This document shows, piece after piece, positions 44,801-53,588 of a stretch of 64,000 bases of DNA. The first letter of the stretch is position 1. Every line of letters begins with the position of its first letter. A model generated the notes under the pieces. It was not told where the DNA came from and ran no database searches. It was given only the letters and a program-made list of their open reading frames with translations. Origin of the DNA: Janthinobacterium sp. FW305-129 (GTDB taxonomy: Bacteria > Pseudomonadota > Gammaproteobacteria > Burkholderiales > Burkholderiaceae_D); the NCBI RefSeq assembly GCF_020858115.1, contig NZ_JACYMM010000008.1, forward strand, positions 251,798 to 315,797. The letters are read 5' to 3'. The translations under genes and the position numbers were made by a program.

Positions 44801-47800
44801 GCTTCCACGGCCGATGCGGCCGCCGCTGCCGCCTTGCAGACAACGGCCGACCTGACGGATGCCGCCGCCCTGGGCCTGGCCGCCGCCGCTGCCGCTGCGG
44901 CCGCCAATACGGCAAGCAATGTTGCCAATCTGACCGACGCCGTGGCCCTCGGCACCCTCTCGACGGCCGCCACCACCGCCGCCAACACGGCTGCGGCGAC
45001 CGCCGCGCTGACGGATGCCACGGCCCTGGGCCTGGTCGCCACGGCCAATGCCGCCCTCGCCGCCACGGCCCAGACGACGGCCAACCTCACCGATGCCGTT
45101 GCGCTGGGCCTCGTCTCGACGGCCGCCAGCACGGCCGCCAGCCTGGCCGCCACCACCGCCAACCTGACCGATGCCGTTGCCCTGGGCACCGTTTCGACGG
45201 CCGCCACGGCCGCCGCCAACACGGCTGCCGCCACCGCCGCGCTGACCGACGCCGTCGCCCTGGGGCTGACGGCAACCGTCGACGCGGCTGCCGCTACCGC
45301 CGCGCAAACCACGGCCAGCCTGACCGATGCCGTCGCCCTGGGCCTGGTGGCGACCGTCAATGCCACCGCCGCCGCGACCGCCGCCAGCGTCGCCGGCCTC
45401 ACCGACGCCGTCTTGCTGGGCACGCAACATACGCTCAATGTCACGGCCGCCACCGTGGCCGCCACCAAGGCCGCCCTGACGGATGCGGCCGCGCTGACCA
45501 CCGTCGCCAACAACGACGCCGCGAATGCCACTGCCCTGGCAGCCTATTCGGCGGCCCACCCGCTCGACCTGGTGGCCGCGCTGGCCGCCACCGTTGCCGC
45601 CACCACGGCATCCTTGTCGCTCGCCGCCGCACAGTCGGCGCAAGCGGACGATGCGGCAGCCGCCTCGGCGGCGGCCACGGCGGCCGCCTCGCTGACGGCC
45701 CTGAACAATGCGGTGGCAGCCGACAATGCCGCCACCGCCGCGGCCACCCTGGCCCTGACTTCCCAGGCGGCAGCCACGGCGGCGCAACTGGACGATACGG
45801 CTGCGGCGACTGCGGCCGGCGTGGCCGCCACCTCGCTGGCAGCGGCCCAGGCCGCGCAGGCGGCCGATGCGGCCGCCGCCGCGACGGCCGCGACGGCCGC
45901 CAATGCCCTGGCCGCCCTGAATGCGGCACTGGCCGCTGACGCGAATGCGGCCGCCACGGCCGCTGCCGCCGTGACGGCAAACGCAGCCACCGCCGCCGCC
46001 ATCGCCGACGACCTGGCGGCAGCGACGGCAGCGACTCTGGCCGCCACCTCGCTGGCCGCTGCGCAGGCAGCACAAAACGCCGACAATGCCGCCGCCAGCG
46101 CCGCCACCATCGCCGCCAACGCGCTCGCTTCGCTGAATGCGGCCCTGGCCGACGATGCGGCCGCCGCCGCCGCCGTGCTGAACTCCACCAATGCAACGGC
46201 CGCCGCCGCCGCCGCTACCGCCGCCGACACGGCTGCCGCCACCGCCGCCGCCGTGGCCGCCATCTCGGCCGCCGCCACGCAGCACGCGCAAGCGGACGAT
46301 GCCGCGGCCGCCGCGGCCGCCCTCACGGCATCCATCTCGCTGGCAGCCACGCAAGCCGCGCAGGCGGCCGATCTCGCCGTCGGCACGACCGCGGCGACGG
46401 CAGCGAGCGCGCTGGCCGCGCTGAACCAGGCCCTGGCCGACGACAACGCCGCCAGCGCCGCAGCGACGGCGGCCAGCAACGCGCAAGCGGCCCTGACTGC
46501 CGCCACGACGACACTCAACGCGGCGATACTGACTGCCAGCGCCTCGCTCGCTGCCACCAATGCCGCCTTGGGCGACGACGCCACGGCGGCAAGCACGGCG
46601 GCGGCAGCAGCGGCGGCCCAGCTCCTTTCCGATGCGGCCTTGCTGGCCGATGGCGCCCTGGCGGCCCTTGCCACGACGGCCAACAACGCACTGGCAGCCG
46701 CCAGCGCGGCGCTGGCCGCCGACGATGCCGCCGCCAATGCCGCGCATACGGCAGCCCTCTCGGCGGCCGCCACCCTGGCCGCGCAACTGGCCGACACGGC
46801 AGCCCTCGATGCCCATGCCGCGCTGAACGCGGCCATCGCCAACCTGAACGCCGCCGTGACGGCCGATACCAACGCCACGGATGCCGACAATGACAAGACC
46901 CTGAAATTGAACCTCCTCCTCGCCGCCCAGAGCGCGGCCGATGACGCGGCCCAGGCCAATGCCAATGCGGCAGCGGCCCATGCGGCACTGGCAGCGGCCC
47001 AGGCCGACGATGCGGCGGCCGCCACCGCTGCCACGAATGCGGCTGCGGCGCATGCGGCGGCGGTGGCGGCGCAAAATGCCGATGCCGCCGCGGCAGCCGC
47101 GGCGGCGCAAGCGGCCATTTCCCTTGCCGCCACCCTCAATGCCCAGGCCGACGACGCCACGGCGGCAGCGGCCGCCACGGCAGCGGCGAATGCGCAACTG
47201 GCGCTCGACGCGGCCCTCGCCGCCGACGCCAACGTCGCCGCCACCGCCGCCGCGGCAGCCGCCGCCCAGCAGGCAGCGCAAAATGCGCATGCCGACGATG
47301 CCGCTGCAGCAGCGGCAGCGACGGCCGCCGCCATTACCCTGGCCGCCACGCAGGCGGCACAAGCCGATGACGCGGCGGCAGCGCTGGCAGCGGCCAACGC
47401 CGCCAACGCCCAGGCCGCGCACAACGCCGCCGTCGCCGACGACCAGGCTGCAGCGGATGCCGCAGCTGCCGCCTCCCTCGCGCAAGCGGCAGCCACGGCA
47501 GCAGCAGCCGCCGATGCGGCCGCCACCGCCAGCGCCGCGGCAGCGGCATCCGCACTGCTCGCCGCGCAGGCAGCGCAAGCCGACGATACGGCGGCCAACC
47601 AGGCTGCGGCCAATGCCGCCGCCGCCGCCGCCGCGCACACGGCAGCCATCGCCGCCGACGCCCTTGCCGTCAGCACGGCAGCGACGGCGGCCAGCGCACT
47701 GGCAGCGGCCACCGCTGCACAGAACGACGATGACGCCGCCGCGGCAGCTGCCGCCCAGGCCGCCGCCTCGCTGGCCCTCACGCAGCAGGCGCAGGCCGAC

Positions 47801-48829
47801 GACGCGGCCGCGGCGGCGGCCACCCTCAACGCCAATAACGCCGCGGCAGCGGCGCTGGCCGCCCATGCAGCCGATGCGGCCGCGCCGCTGGCGCAGGCAC
47901 AGGCAGCCGCGTCCCTGCTGGCCCTGCAAGCGGCGCAAGCCGACGATGCCGCCGCCGCCAGCGCGGCAGCGGCTGCGGCGCAAGCGCATGCCAATGCAAA
48001 CGCGGCGCAGGCGGACGACGCGGCGGCGGCCCAGGCCAATGCCGACGCGCAGGCAGCCGACATCGCCCTGGCGCAAGCGAATGCCATCGCCGCGCAAACG
48101 GACGCCAATGCCCTGGCCGTCGTGTCGAATGCGGATGCCGCCCACGCCGCCGCCGTGCAAGCACTGGCCGACCAGACCGACGCACTGGCGCTCACCCAGG
48201 CCGCCGATGCGGCAGCGGCAGCGGCGCTGGCGGCGGCGCAGACGGCAGCCCTGACGGACGCCAACGCCCTGCACCTGGCAGCCGACGCGGCCGCCAACGC
48301 CGCCCTGCAAGCGCAGGCGCAGGCGGACCTGACGGACGCCAACGCGCTGACGGCGGCGGCGAACGCCGATGCCGCAGCGGCAGCGGCAGCCCAGGCCCAG
48401 GCCGACCTGACCGATGCGAGCCAGTTGTTCGTGCTCAGCCAGAACGCCCTGCACAACCCGCTGACGGTGGCCGACTTCAGCACGGGCCTGCCGGCCGCCG
48501 GCGGCGACGTGATCGACATGTCGGCCATCGCCCACCTGACGGCATCGGTGGCGGTGAACGTCAACGTGGGCACCGACTTTGGCAACGACAACCTGTTCAT
48601 CTTCGACGGCACGTCCGTGTCGATCGGCGCGGCCGCCAGCGCCATCGCGGCCGACAACAGCGTCCTGTCCGGCCAGGGCTACATCGTCATCGCCGATGCG
48701 CAAAACAGCGGCGCCGTGACGGTGTATCACTCGAGTGACCTGAGCAACGCCAACGCCATCGACACGGCGCTGGTGCTGCTGAGCGGGGTGAACATCACGC
48801 AGCTGACGGCGGCCAACTTCGTGGTCTGA
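41804..48829 (+). CDS. Giant alanine-rich repeat protein, type I secretion substrate
   Basis: A 2341-residue protein, mostly alanine with Asp as nearly the only charged residue, and no cysteine or tryptophan seen in the repeats. Layout: a charged N-terminus (1-80), Ala/Gly linkers with a hydrophobic GVLGVLGGLGLVAAAA piece and Gly/Thr tract (160-225). Next come repeats of about 26 residues centred on LTDAxALxxxSxADAA (to about 1250), repeats of about 24 residues centred on ADDAAAAxAAT and SLAAxxAAQ (about 1275-2095), and again LTDA-type repeats (to about 2210). The last ~130 residues (DFSTGLPAAGGDVIDMSAI, NLFIFDG and a C-terminal LTAANFVV) look like type I secretion ends. tolC, ABC and HlyD genes follow directly. 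No RTX nonapeptides or Ig-like folds are visible. ATG 41804 has GGAGA upstream; the TTG 41768 form is unlikely. Adhesin, surface coat or ice-interacting helix are possible roles. Confidence 0.85.
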   Translation: MATTPNPAQVPVNAEGAAAKIATPAKKAVNPKNGDRKQYDEDELIKGADASATMPPENVVEVTESADNGNAAALGTAAAVTAAALAAGGSGAAAGQAGADLGTPQSDNNGAATGAAGTGAGAAGIPSGSVVDVAGTSAGAGAGAGAGVTDGQGGLGVLGVLGGLGLVAAAAGGGGGAAAGGAGSGGTGTGGSGTGGTGTGTGGTGGTGTGTGGSTGGQGGTGNQSSTTVVTDAAVLAAAAAAAAAANALADDAAAAAAAATAAASLAAANAAIQADQLAAQAAAAAAAALLAANDATSDDMLAASTAAAVPGAQAAATAATNDDIAAATATNAAAASQTATTSAQNADAAAATAAANAAAAHAAADAAQTQADQTNAPALQAIADAADVVANAANTQAALTDAAALGVISANDAAAAAAATALANATDAAALDLAASAAANAAVATGIQASLTDAAALALVSDADAANAAAAAGVAAATDAATLAAASNAATTAAQNAALLAAATDAAALGIAATAAASAAAAASTQAGLTDAVALSMAADAAAGVAAQDASIANATDAVALQAAANAAATDAANAQTQANMTDAPTLGLIADAATLASDAAQFQAGLTDAAALALISDADAAAAAAAAVTANATDAAVLDAAAAAAATVAANAVAAASLSDAAALQITADAAASTSASAATQAGLTDAAALQVISDADAAAALTAQTTANQTDAAALAAADAAAASDAANAQTVAGQTDVVALQQAADQADADAAAANMQASLLDVNVALNAFNLANLAALAANVTAGQTSVVDLTATVNTLQLDADNADITAALFDATILAGISTADALTANIAQATANLTDAAALAATAASAVSAAELAAQLGGIDISAVSAAAAAQAAATSAAATAALTDAGALGIISTADAAAEVAAQTAVTTLTAANTLAQNALATAQFVASQTDAVALGAVSSAADVAAAAAVTTAGLTDAAALSLISTADGLAAASAASLAALTDATVLGLASTADAAAAAALQTTADLTDAAALGLAAAAAAAAANTASNVANLTDAVALGTLSTAATTAANTAAATAALTDATALGLVATANAALAATAQTTANLTDAVALGLVSTAASTAASLAATTANLTDAVALGTVSTAATAAANTAAATAALTDAVALGLTATVDAAAATAAQTTASLTDAVALGLVATVNATAAATAASVAGLTDAVLLGTQHTLNVTAATVAATKAALTDAAALTTVANNDAANATALAAYSAAHPLDLVAALAATVAATTASLSLAAAQSAQADDAAAASAAATAAASLTALNNAVAADNAATAAATLALTSQAAATAAQLDDTAAATAAGVAATSLAAAQAAQAADAAAAATAATAANALAALNAALAADANAAATAAAAVTANAATAAAIADDLAAATAATLAATSLAAAQAAQNADNAAASAATIAANALASLNAALADDAAAAAAVLNSTNATAAAAAATAADTAAATAAAVAAISAAATQHAQADDAAAAAAALTASISLAATQAAQAADLAVGTTAATAASALAALNQALADDNAASAAATAASNAQAALTAATTTLNAAILTASASLAATNAALGDDATAASTAAAAAAAQLLSDAALLADGALAALATTANNALAAASAALAADDAAANAAHTAALSAAATLAAQLADTAALDAHAALNAAIANLNAAVTADTNATDADNDKTLKLNLLLAAQSAADDAAQANANAAAAHAALAAAQADDAAAATAATNAAAAHAAAVAAQNADAAAAAAAAQAAISLAATLNAQADDATAAAAATAAANAQLALDAALAADANVAATAAAAAAAQQAAQNAHADDAAAAAAATAAAITLAATQAAQADDAAAALAAANAANAQAAHNAAVADDQAAADAAAAASLAQAAATAAAAADAAATASAAAAASALLAAQAAQADDTAANQAAANAAAAAAAHTAAIAADALAVSTAATAASALAAATAAQNDDDAAAAAAAQAAASLALTQQAQADDAAAAAATLNANNAAAAALAAHAADAAAPLAQAQAAASLLALQAAQADDAAAASAAAAAAQAHANANAAQADDAAAAQANADAQAADIALAQANAIAAQTDANALAVVSNADAAHAAAVQALADQTDALALTQAADAAAAAALAAAQTAALTDANALHLAADAAANAALQAQAQADLTDANALTAAANADAAAAAAAQAQADLTDASQLFVLSQNALHNPLTVADFSTGLPAAGGDVIDMSAIAHLTASVAVNVNVGTDFGNDNLFIFDGTSVSIGAAASAIAADNSVLSGQGYIVIADAQNSGAVTVYHSSDLSNANAIDTALVLLSGVNITQLTAANFVV
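42490..45560 (+). repeat. ~78-bp (26-codon) repeat array in the giant gene
   Basis: The encoded units have the form LTDAxALGxxSTAxxxAA followed by AxxAxTTAN. Three clean consecutive units lie near 45090-45320, and older, more diverged units lie upstream. Spacing of the LTDA blocks is 26 codons in the clean part; it alternates with ATDA blocks earlier. Confidence 0.8.
45630..48090 (+). repeat. ~72-bp (24-codon) repeat array in the giant gene
   Basis: The encoded units have the form ADDxAAATAATxAA followed by SLAAAQAAQ or ALAALNAAL. For example, consecutive 24-residue units lie near 46000-46150. The paired Asp recurs at the start of most units. Codons vary between units although the protein motif is kept. 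Confidence 0.8.
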
Positions 48830-48940
48830 CGCCGTGGTTCCACGCCAGGCGCCGCGCCTGGCACGGCAGCGGGAGCGCACGGCAGCGCGCTCCCGCCCAT
48901 ACCTTGAAATGCGTCAGGCCTGGTGCCGGAAAAATACGGG

Positions 48941-50233
48941 ATGAGATCAAGCGGTTCCGCAGCATTATTCTCTCTGCCACGCATCGCGGCCTTGCTGGCG
49001 GCCGTGGCCATGGCATCGGCATCCCCTTTCGCCGGCGCCCAGGGCGCCACCGCCTGGAGCTTCGACCAGGTCTTGCAGCAGGCGCTGCAAAGCCATCCGG
49101 CCGTCCAGGGCAAGCGCTCGGCGCAGGCGGCCGCGCGCGCCGAGCTCGATGGCGCGCAATGGCAGCGCTTTCCCAGCCTGTCGGCTGAAGTGCCCGCCGG
49201 TTCGCAGGAAACGGGCGGCGTGGTGCGCATCGAGCAGCCGCTGTGGAGCGGCGGGCGCATCGACGCCGGCATCGATGCCGCCGGCAGCCGGGTCGACGCG
49301 GCGGGCGCGGCCATCGAGGAAGAACGCCTGAGCCTATCCCTGCGCGTGATTGCCGCCTACACGGAAGCGCTGCGCCAGACGGCGCGCGTGCGCTCGGCGG
49401 AAGCGGGCCTGGCAGAGCACCAGCGCCTGCTGGACATGATCAAGCGCCGCGTGGCGCAGTCGGTCAGCTCGCAGACGGATCAGCGCCTGGCCGAATCGCG
49501 CGCCTACCAGGCCGCCAACGACGTGTCGAATGCGCGCCAGGCGCTGGACAACGCGCTGGCGCAGCTGTCGCAACTGGCCGGCAAACCCGTGCGCCTCGTC
49601 AGCGCCACCGGCATCGGCGTGGGCGAACCGCTGCCCGACGCCAGCCTGGAGCGAGTCATGCGCCAGGCCATCGACTACTCCCCCACCCTGCACCGCCTCG
49701 CTTTCGAGGCGCAGGCCGCCGACTCGGACATCACCCTGCAGCGCTCGGCCTACATGCCGAAAGTAGTGCTGCGCATGGAAAAGCCCACGGGCGGCATGAA
49801 TGCCGACAACCGCACGCGCGCCATGCTGGTGCTGCAGGCGCAGCCGGGCGCCGGCTTGTCGGCCAAGGCCGGCGTGGATGCCGCCGTGGCCCGGCGCGAA
49901 GGCGCGCGCGCCGCGCACGATGCGGCCGAGCGCGACGTGCGCGAACGTTTCACGCTGGACTGGAACGAGGCCGAGGCCAGCCGCCAGCGCCTGGGCAACG
50001 CGGGCGAGGCCAGCGCCACCTCGACGCAGGTGTTCGAATCGTACGCGCGCCAGTACGTGATCGGCCGCAAGAGCTGGAACGATGTGCTCAACGCCGTGCG
50101 CGAAGCGACCCAGGCGCAATTTTCGCTGGAAGACACGCGCGCGCAGGCGATCGCCGCCAGCCTGCGCCTGGCGGCGCAAACGGGCACCCTGGCCGGGCGC
50201 ACGGCGCCCGCCGCGTCGATGCGCGCCAACTGA
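48941..50233 (+). CDS. TolC-family outer-membrane channel of the type I system
   Basis: A 430-residue protein. ATG 48941 gives a signal peptide (residues 1-34, ending PFAGAQG); a GTG at 48923 would only add six residues. The mature part has the two outer-membrane-efflux repeats with long helices (VDAAGAAIEEERLSLSLRVIAAYTEAL near residue 130). It forms the outer-membrane exit of the ABC-HlyD-TolC channel. It begins 111 bases after the giant gene stop. The order substrate-tolC-ABC-hlyD fits LapA/BapA-like secretion loci. Confidence 0.9.
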   Translation: MRSSGSAALFSLPRIAALLAAVAMASASPFAGAQGATAWSFDQVLQQALQSHPAVQGKRSAQAAARAELDGAQWQRFPSLSAEVPAGSQETGGVVRIEQPLWSGGRIDAGIDAAGSRVDAAGAAIEEERLSLSLRVIAAYTEALRQTARVRSAEAGLAEHQRLLDMIKRRVAQSVSSQTDQRLAESRAYQAANDVSNARQALDNALAQLSQLAGKPVRLVSATGIGVGEPLPDASLERVMRQAIDYSPTLHRLAFEAQAADSDITLQRSAYMPKVVLRMEKPTGGMNADNRTRAMLVLQAQPGAGLSAKAGVDAAVARREGARAAHDAAERDVRERFTLDWNEAEASRQRLGNAGEASATSTQVFESYARQYVIGRKSWNDVLNAVREATQAQFSLEDTRAQAIAASLRLAAQTGTLAGRTAPAASMRAN

Positions 50234-50261
50234 CCGCCGCAGAATCTAACCGGGAGACAGC

Positions 50262-52394
50262 GTGGATACCCCCCTCAAACATGGCTTGCTGACACTCATC
50301 GAGCGGGCCGCCCGCCTGACGGGACAGCACGTGCCCGCCGCACGCCTGGCCGACCTGCAGCGCCAGCTCGATGACGTCGACGACAACGGCGCGCCCGCGA
50401 TGATCCTTACCGCCATCTGGCAGGCGGCCGGACTGGAGGGCGCGGCGCGCGCGCTGCACGCGCCGACGCCGGGCGAGCTGCCGTTCGCCGTCTACAGCGC
50501 CAGCACGGGCTGGGGCTTGCTGCAATCGCGCGGCGCCGACGGCGCCTGGCGCGGCGAAGGCATCGATGGCCGCACCTTGCAGCTGGCATCGCTGGCTGGC
50601 CTGGATTGCGTGGGCCTGCCGCGCCGTCCCGAAAAGAGCACGGCGCGTCCCGGCGCACTGGGGCTGGTGCGCAACGCCCTGTGGCTGAAGAAAAGCGTGT
50701 TTGTCGACGCCGTGCTGGCCACCACGCTGGTGACCCTGCTGACCATGGCCACGTCGCTGTTTTCCATGCAGGTGTACGACCGCGTGATCCCGAACCAGAG
50801 TTTCAGCACCCTGTGGGTGCTGGTGGTGGGCGTGGCGCTGTCGATCGGCCTGGAATTCATCCTCAAGCAGGTGCGCAGCCGCATCGTCGACCACTCGTGC
50901 AATGACGTCGACCATGAACTGTCCGAGTGGTTTTTCCAGCGCATGCTGGGCATCCGCATGGAAGCGCGCCCCGCCTCGGTCGGCACCCTGGCGGCGCAGG
51001 TAAAAGGCTTTGAAATGGTGCGCGGCGTGCTCACGTCGACGTCGCTGTTCGTGCTCACGGACGTGCCCTTCGCGCTGATTTTTCTCGCCATGATCACCAT
51101 CATCGGCGGGCCGCTGGTGGCGGTGCCGCTGGTGGCCCTGCCGCTGGCCCTCGCGTGCGGGCTGATGTTCCAGCGCGCCATCGAAAGCCATACGCGCAAG
51201 AACCTCAACGCCAGCAACCGCAAGGCGGGCTTGCTGGTGGAAGCCGTCGATGGCGTGGAAACCCTCAAGGGCAGCAGCGCGGAATGGATGATGCAGGCGC
51301 GCTGGGCCGGACTGGTGGCCGAGACCAGCCACGCGGAGCAGAATATCCGCGACTATGCGGCCCTGTCGCAAAACATCACGGCCGCCTTCCAGCAGCTGAC
51401 CAACGTGGCGCTGATCTCCATGGGCGCGTGGTTCGTGGCCGAGAACCAGATGACCATGGGCGCCCTGATGGCGTGCACCATCATCAGCAACCGCGCCCTG
51501 ATGCCCATCGTGCAGCTGCCCGCCGTGATGGTGCAGTGGGCGCACGCGCGCGCCTCGATCGACGGCCTGGAACAGGTCATCAGCCTGCCTAATGAAGCGG
51601 ACAACGCGCAGTTCGCGCTGACGCCGCGCAGCCTCGATACGGGCTTGCGCTTCGAACGCATCCGTTTTACGTATGGCGGTGCGCAAAAGGTGGCGCTGGA
51701 AGTGGACAACCTGGCCATCCGCCCCGGCGAACGGGTGGGCCTGGTGGGCGCCATCGGCTCGGGCAAGAGCACCTTGCTGAAACTGGCCTCGGGGCTGTAC
51801 CAGCCGGCCGAGGGCAAGGTGTACCTGGGCGACGTCGACATGGCCCTGCTGGCGCCGGCCGTGGTGCGCGAAATGGTCGGCTACCTGCCGCAGGAGACGC
51901 GGCTGTTCAGCGGCACCCTGCGCGACAACCTGCTATTGGGGCTGGCCGACCCGGGCGAGGAAGCGATCCTGGCGGCCGCCAAACGCACGGGATTGATCGA
52001 GCTGATACTGGGCCAGCCACGGGGCCTGGCGCTGGCCATCACCGAGGGCGGGCGCGGCGTCTCGGGCGGCCAGCGGCAATTGATCGCCGTCACGCGCCTG
52101 CTGCTGGCCAAGCCGAAAATCTGGCTGCTCGACGAGCCAACGGGCGCCATGGATGCGAAGACGGAGGCGCGCATCGTCGGACTGTTGGGCGAACTGGGGG
52201 CCGAAGGCGTGACCATGGTCGCCACCACGCACAAGAACGCCCTCTTGCCCCTGCTCGACCGCTTGGTGGTGCTGCAGGCGGGCCGGATACTGCTTGACGG
52301 GCCGCGCGACTTTGTGCTGGCCAAGCTGTCGGGCAAGCCGCAGGCCGTACCCAGTGCCGCAACTGCGCCCGTGGCGCAAGGAGCCGTCGCATGA
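50262..52394 (+). CDS. Type I secretion ABC transporter (permease-ATPase, LssB/LapB type)
   Basis: A 710-residue exporter. Residues 1-130 form a C39-peptidase-like domain without a catalytic Cys, as in adhesin and RTX exporters that bind unfolded substrate without cutting it. Membrane spans lie near 150-410 (for example LATTLVTLLTMATSLFSMQV). The ATPase has Walker A GAIGSGKST (near 495), signature VSGGQRQ (near 598), Walker B WLLDEPTGAMD (near 621) and TTHKNALL. The start is GTG 50262 with GGGAGA upstream. It would export the giant repeat protein. Confidence 0.92.
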   Translation: MDTPLKHGLLTLIERAARLTGQHVPAARLADLQRQLDDVDDNGAPAMILTAIWQAAGLEGAARALHAPTPGELPFAVYSASTGWGLLQSRGADGAWRGEGIDGRTLQLASLAGLDCVGLPRRPEKSTARPGALGLVRNALWLKKSVFVDAVLATTLVTLLTMATSLFSMQVYDRVIPNQSFSTLWVLVVGVALSIGLEFILKQVRSRIVDHSCNDVDHELSEWFFQRMLGIRMEARPASVGTLAAQVKGFEMVRGVLTSTSLFVLTDVPFALIFLAMITIIGGPLVAVPLVALPLALACGLMFQRAIESHTRKNLNASNRKAGLLVEAVDGVETLKGSSAEWMMQARWAGLVAETSHAEQNIRDYAALSQNITAAFQQLTNVALISMGAWFVAENQMTMGALMACTIISNRALMPIVQLPAVMVQWAHARASIDGLEQVISLPNEADNAQFALTPRSLDTGLRFERIRFTYGGAQKVALEVDNLAIRPGERVGLVGAIGSGKSTLLKLASGLYQPAEGKVYLGDVDMALLAPAVVREMVGYLPQETRLFSGTLRDNLLLGLADPGEEAILAAAKRTGLIELILGQPRGLALAITEGGRGVSGGQRQLIAVTRLLLAKPKIWLLDEPTGAMDAKTEARIVGLLGELGAEGVTMVATTHKNALLPLLDRLVVLQAGRILLDGPRDFVLAKLSGKPQAVPSAATAPVAQGAVA

Positions 52395-53560
52395 AACTGG
52401 CCAAGGTCGAAGCGAAAGAGGAAGCCAAACGGGGCCGGGTGCTGATCTGGAGCTGCACGGCGGCGCTGGCGGGTGTCATCGCCTGGGCGTCGTGGGCGGA
52501 GCTGGACCAGGTCACGCGCGCCAACGGCCAGGTGATCGCCAGTTCGCGCAACCAGATCATCCAGGTGGCCGACGGCGGCGTGCTGGCCGAGCTGCGCGTG
52601 CATGAAGGCAGCATCGTGAAAAAAGGGGAACTGCTGGCCCGTTTCGACCGCACGCGGGCCGAGACGAGCTACCTGGAAAGCACGGCCAAGGCGGCTGGGC
52701 TGAAGGCGGCCGTGGCGCGCCTGCAGGCGGAGGTGTTTGGCGGCGCGCCGAAGTTCCCGCCCGAACTGCAGGCGTTTCCGGAATTTCGCGCCAACCAGCT
52801 GGCCCTGTTCAGCAAGCGCCAGGGCGCCGTGCAGGCCGAAGTGGGCTCGCTGGACAGCGCCATGAAGCTGATCAGGGAAGAACTGGAAATGAATCTGCCG
52901 CTGCTGGAAACGGGGGACGTCAGCCGCGCCGAGGTGCTGAAACTGCGGCGGCAAGTGGTCGATATCCAGGCGCAGATCACCAACCGGCGCAACAAATACC
53001 TGCAGGACAGCCAGACGGACCTGGTGAAAGCCCAGGAAGACCTGGCCGGCGTGCTGCAGACGGTGACGCAGCGCAAGGAACAGCTGGGTTCCACCGACAT
53101 CTACGCGCCCACGGACGGCATCGTGCGCAACGTGCGGCTCACCACCCTGGGCGGCGTGGCCAAGCCGGGCGAGGAAATCCTGCAGATCGTGCCGACGGAC
53201 GACGACCTGATCATCGAGGCGAAAGTCAAGCCGGCCGACATCGCCTTCATCAAGCCGGGCCTGCCCACGGCCGTGAAACTGGACGCCTACGACTACGGCA
53301 TCTACGGCCGCCTGCGCGGCACCGTCAGCTACATCAGCGCGGACACCTTGAGCGAAGACAACAAGGGCAACGAGCAGCCCTACTACCGCGTGCAGATCAA
53401 GACCAGCGGGCGCAATCTGATGGGCAAGAATGGCGAGCCGATCCTGATCCAGCCCGGCATGACGGCCACCGTCGAAATCAACACGGGCCGCAAGACGGTC
53501 TTGCGCTACCTCACAAAACCGATCACCAAGACGTTTTCGGAGTCGCTGGGGGAACGCTGA
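52391..53560 (+). CDS. HlyD-family periplasmic adaptor of the type I system
   Basis: A 389-residue membrane fusion protein. One span is near residues 18-36, followed by the lipoyl half motif near 55-85, a long coiled-coil hairpin (about 95-245), then the second lipoyl half (YAPTDGIVRNVRLTTLGGVAKPGE) and the beta-barrel part with PGMTATVEINTG. It connects the ABC transporter to TolC. Start ATG overlaps the transporter stop (ATGA), so the two are co-translated. Confidence 0.92.
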   Translation: MKLAKVEAKEEAKRGRVLIWSCTAALAGVIAWASWAELDQVTRANGQVIASSRNQIIQVADGGVLAELRVHEGSIVKKGELLARFDRTRAETSYLESTAKAAGLKAAVARLQAEVFGGAPKFPPELQAFPEFRANQLALFSKRQGAVQAEVGSLDSAMKLIREELEMNLPLLETGDVSRAEVLKLRRQVVDIQAQITNRRNKYLQDSQTDLVKAQEDLAGVLQTVTQRKEQLGSTDIYAPTDGIVRNVRLTTLGGVAKPGEEILQIVPTDDDLIIEAKVKPADIAFIKPGLPTAVKLDAYDYGIYGRLRGTVSYISADTLSEDNKGNEQPYYRVQIKTSGRNLMGKNGEPILIQPGMTATVEINTGRKTVLRYLTKPITKTFSESLGER

Positions 53561-53588
53561 GGCAGCGGGCTACCGCAACTGGCCAATT

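Noticed and set aside
42490..48440. A CRISPR-like periodic array
   Set aside because: The 72-78-base periodicity is within one continuous reading frame and follows protein repeats; there are no constant repeats with unique spacers and no cas genes.
41804..48829. RTX toxin
   Set aside because: No GGxGxD nonapeptides and no toxin domain are visible.
41678..48880. A 2400-codon open frame on the minus strand opposite the giant gene, and further long frames in other phases
   Set aside because: They arise because alanine-rich GCN codons leave few stops in all frames. The products are Gly/Arg- or Arg/Pro-rich nonsense without ribosome sites, while the plus-strand frame has a start site, repeats and a secretion end.
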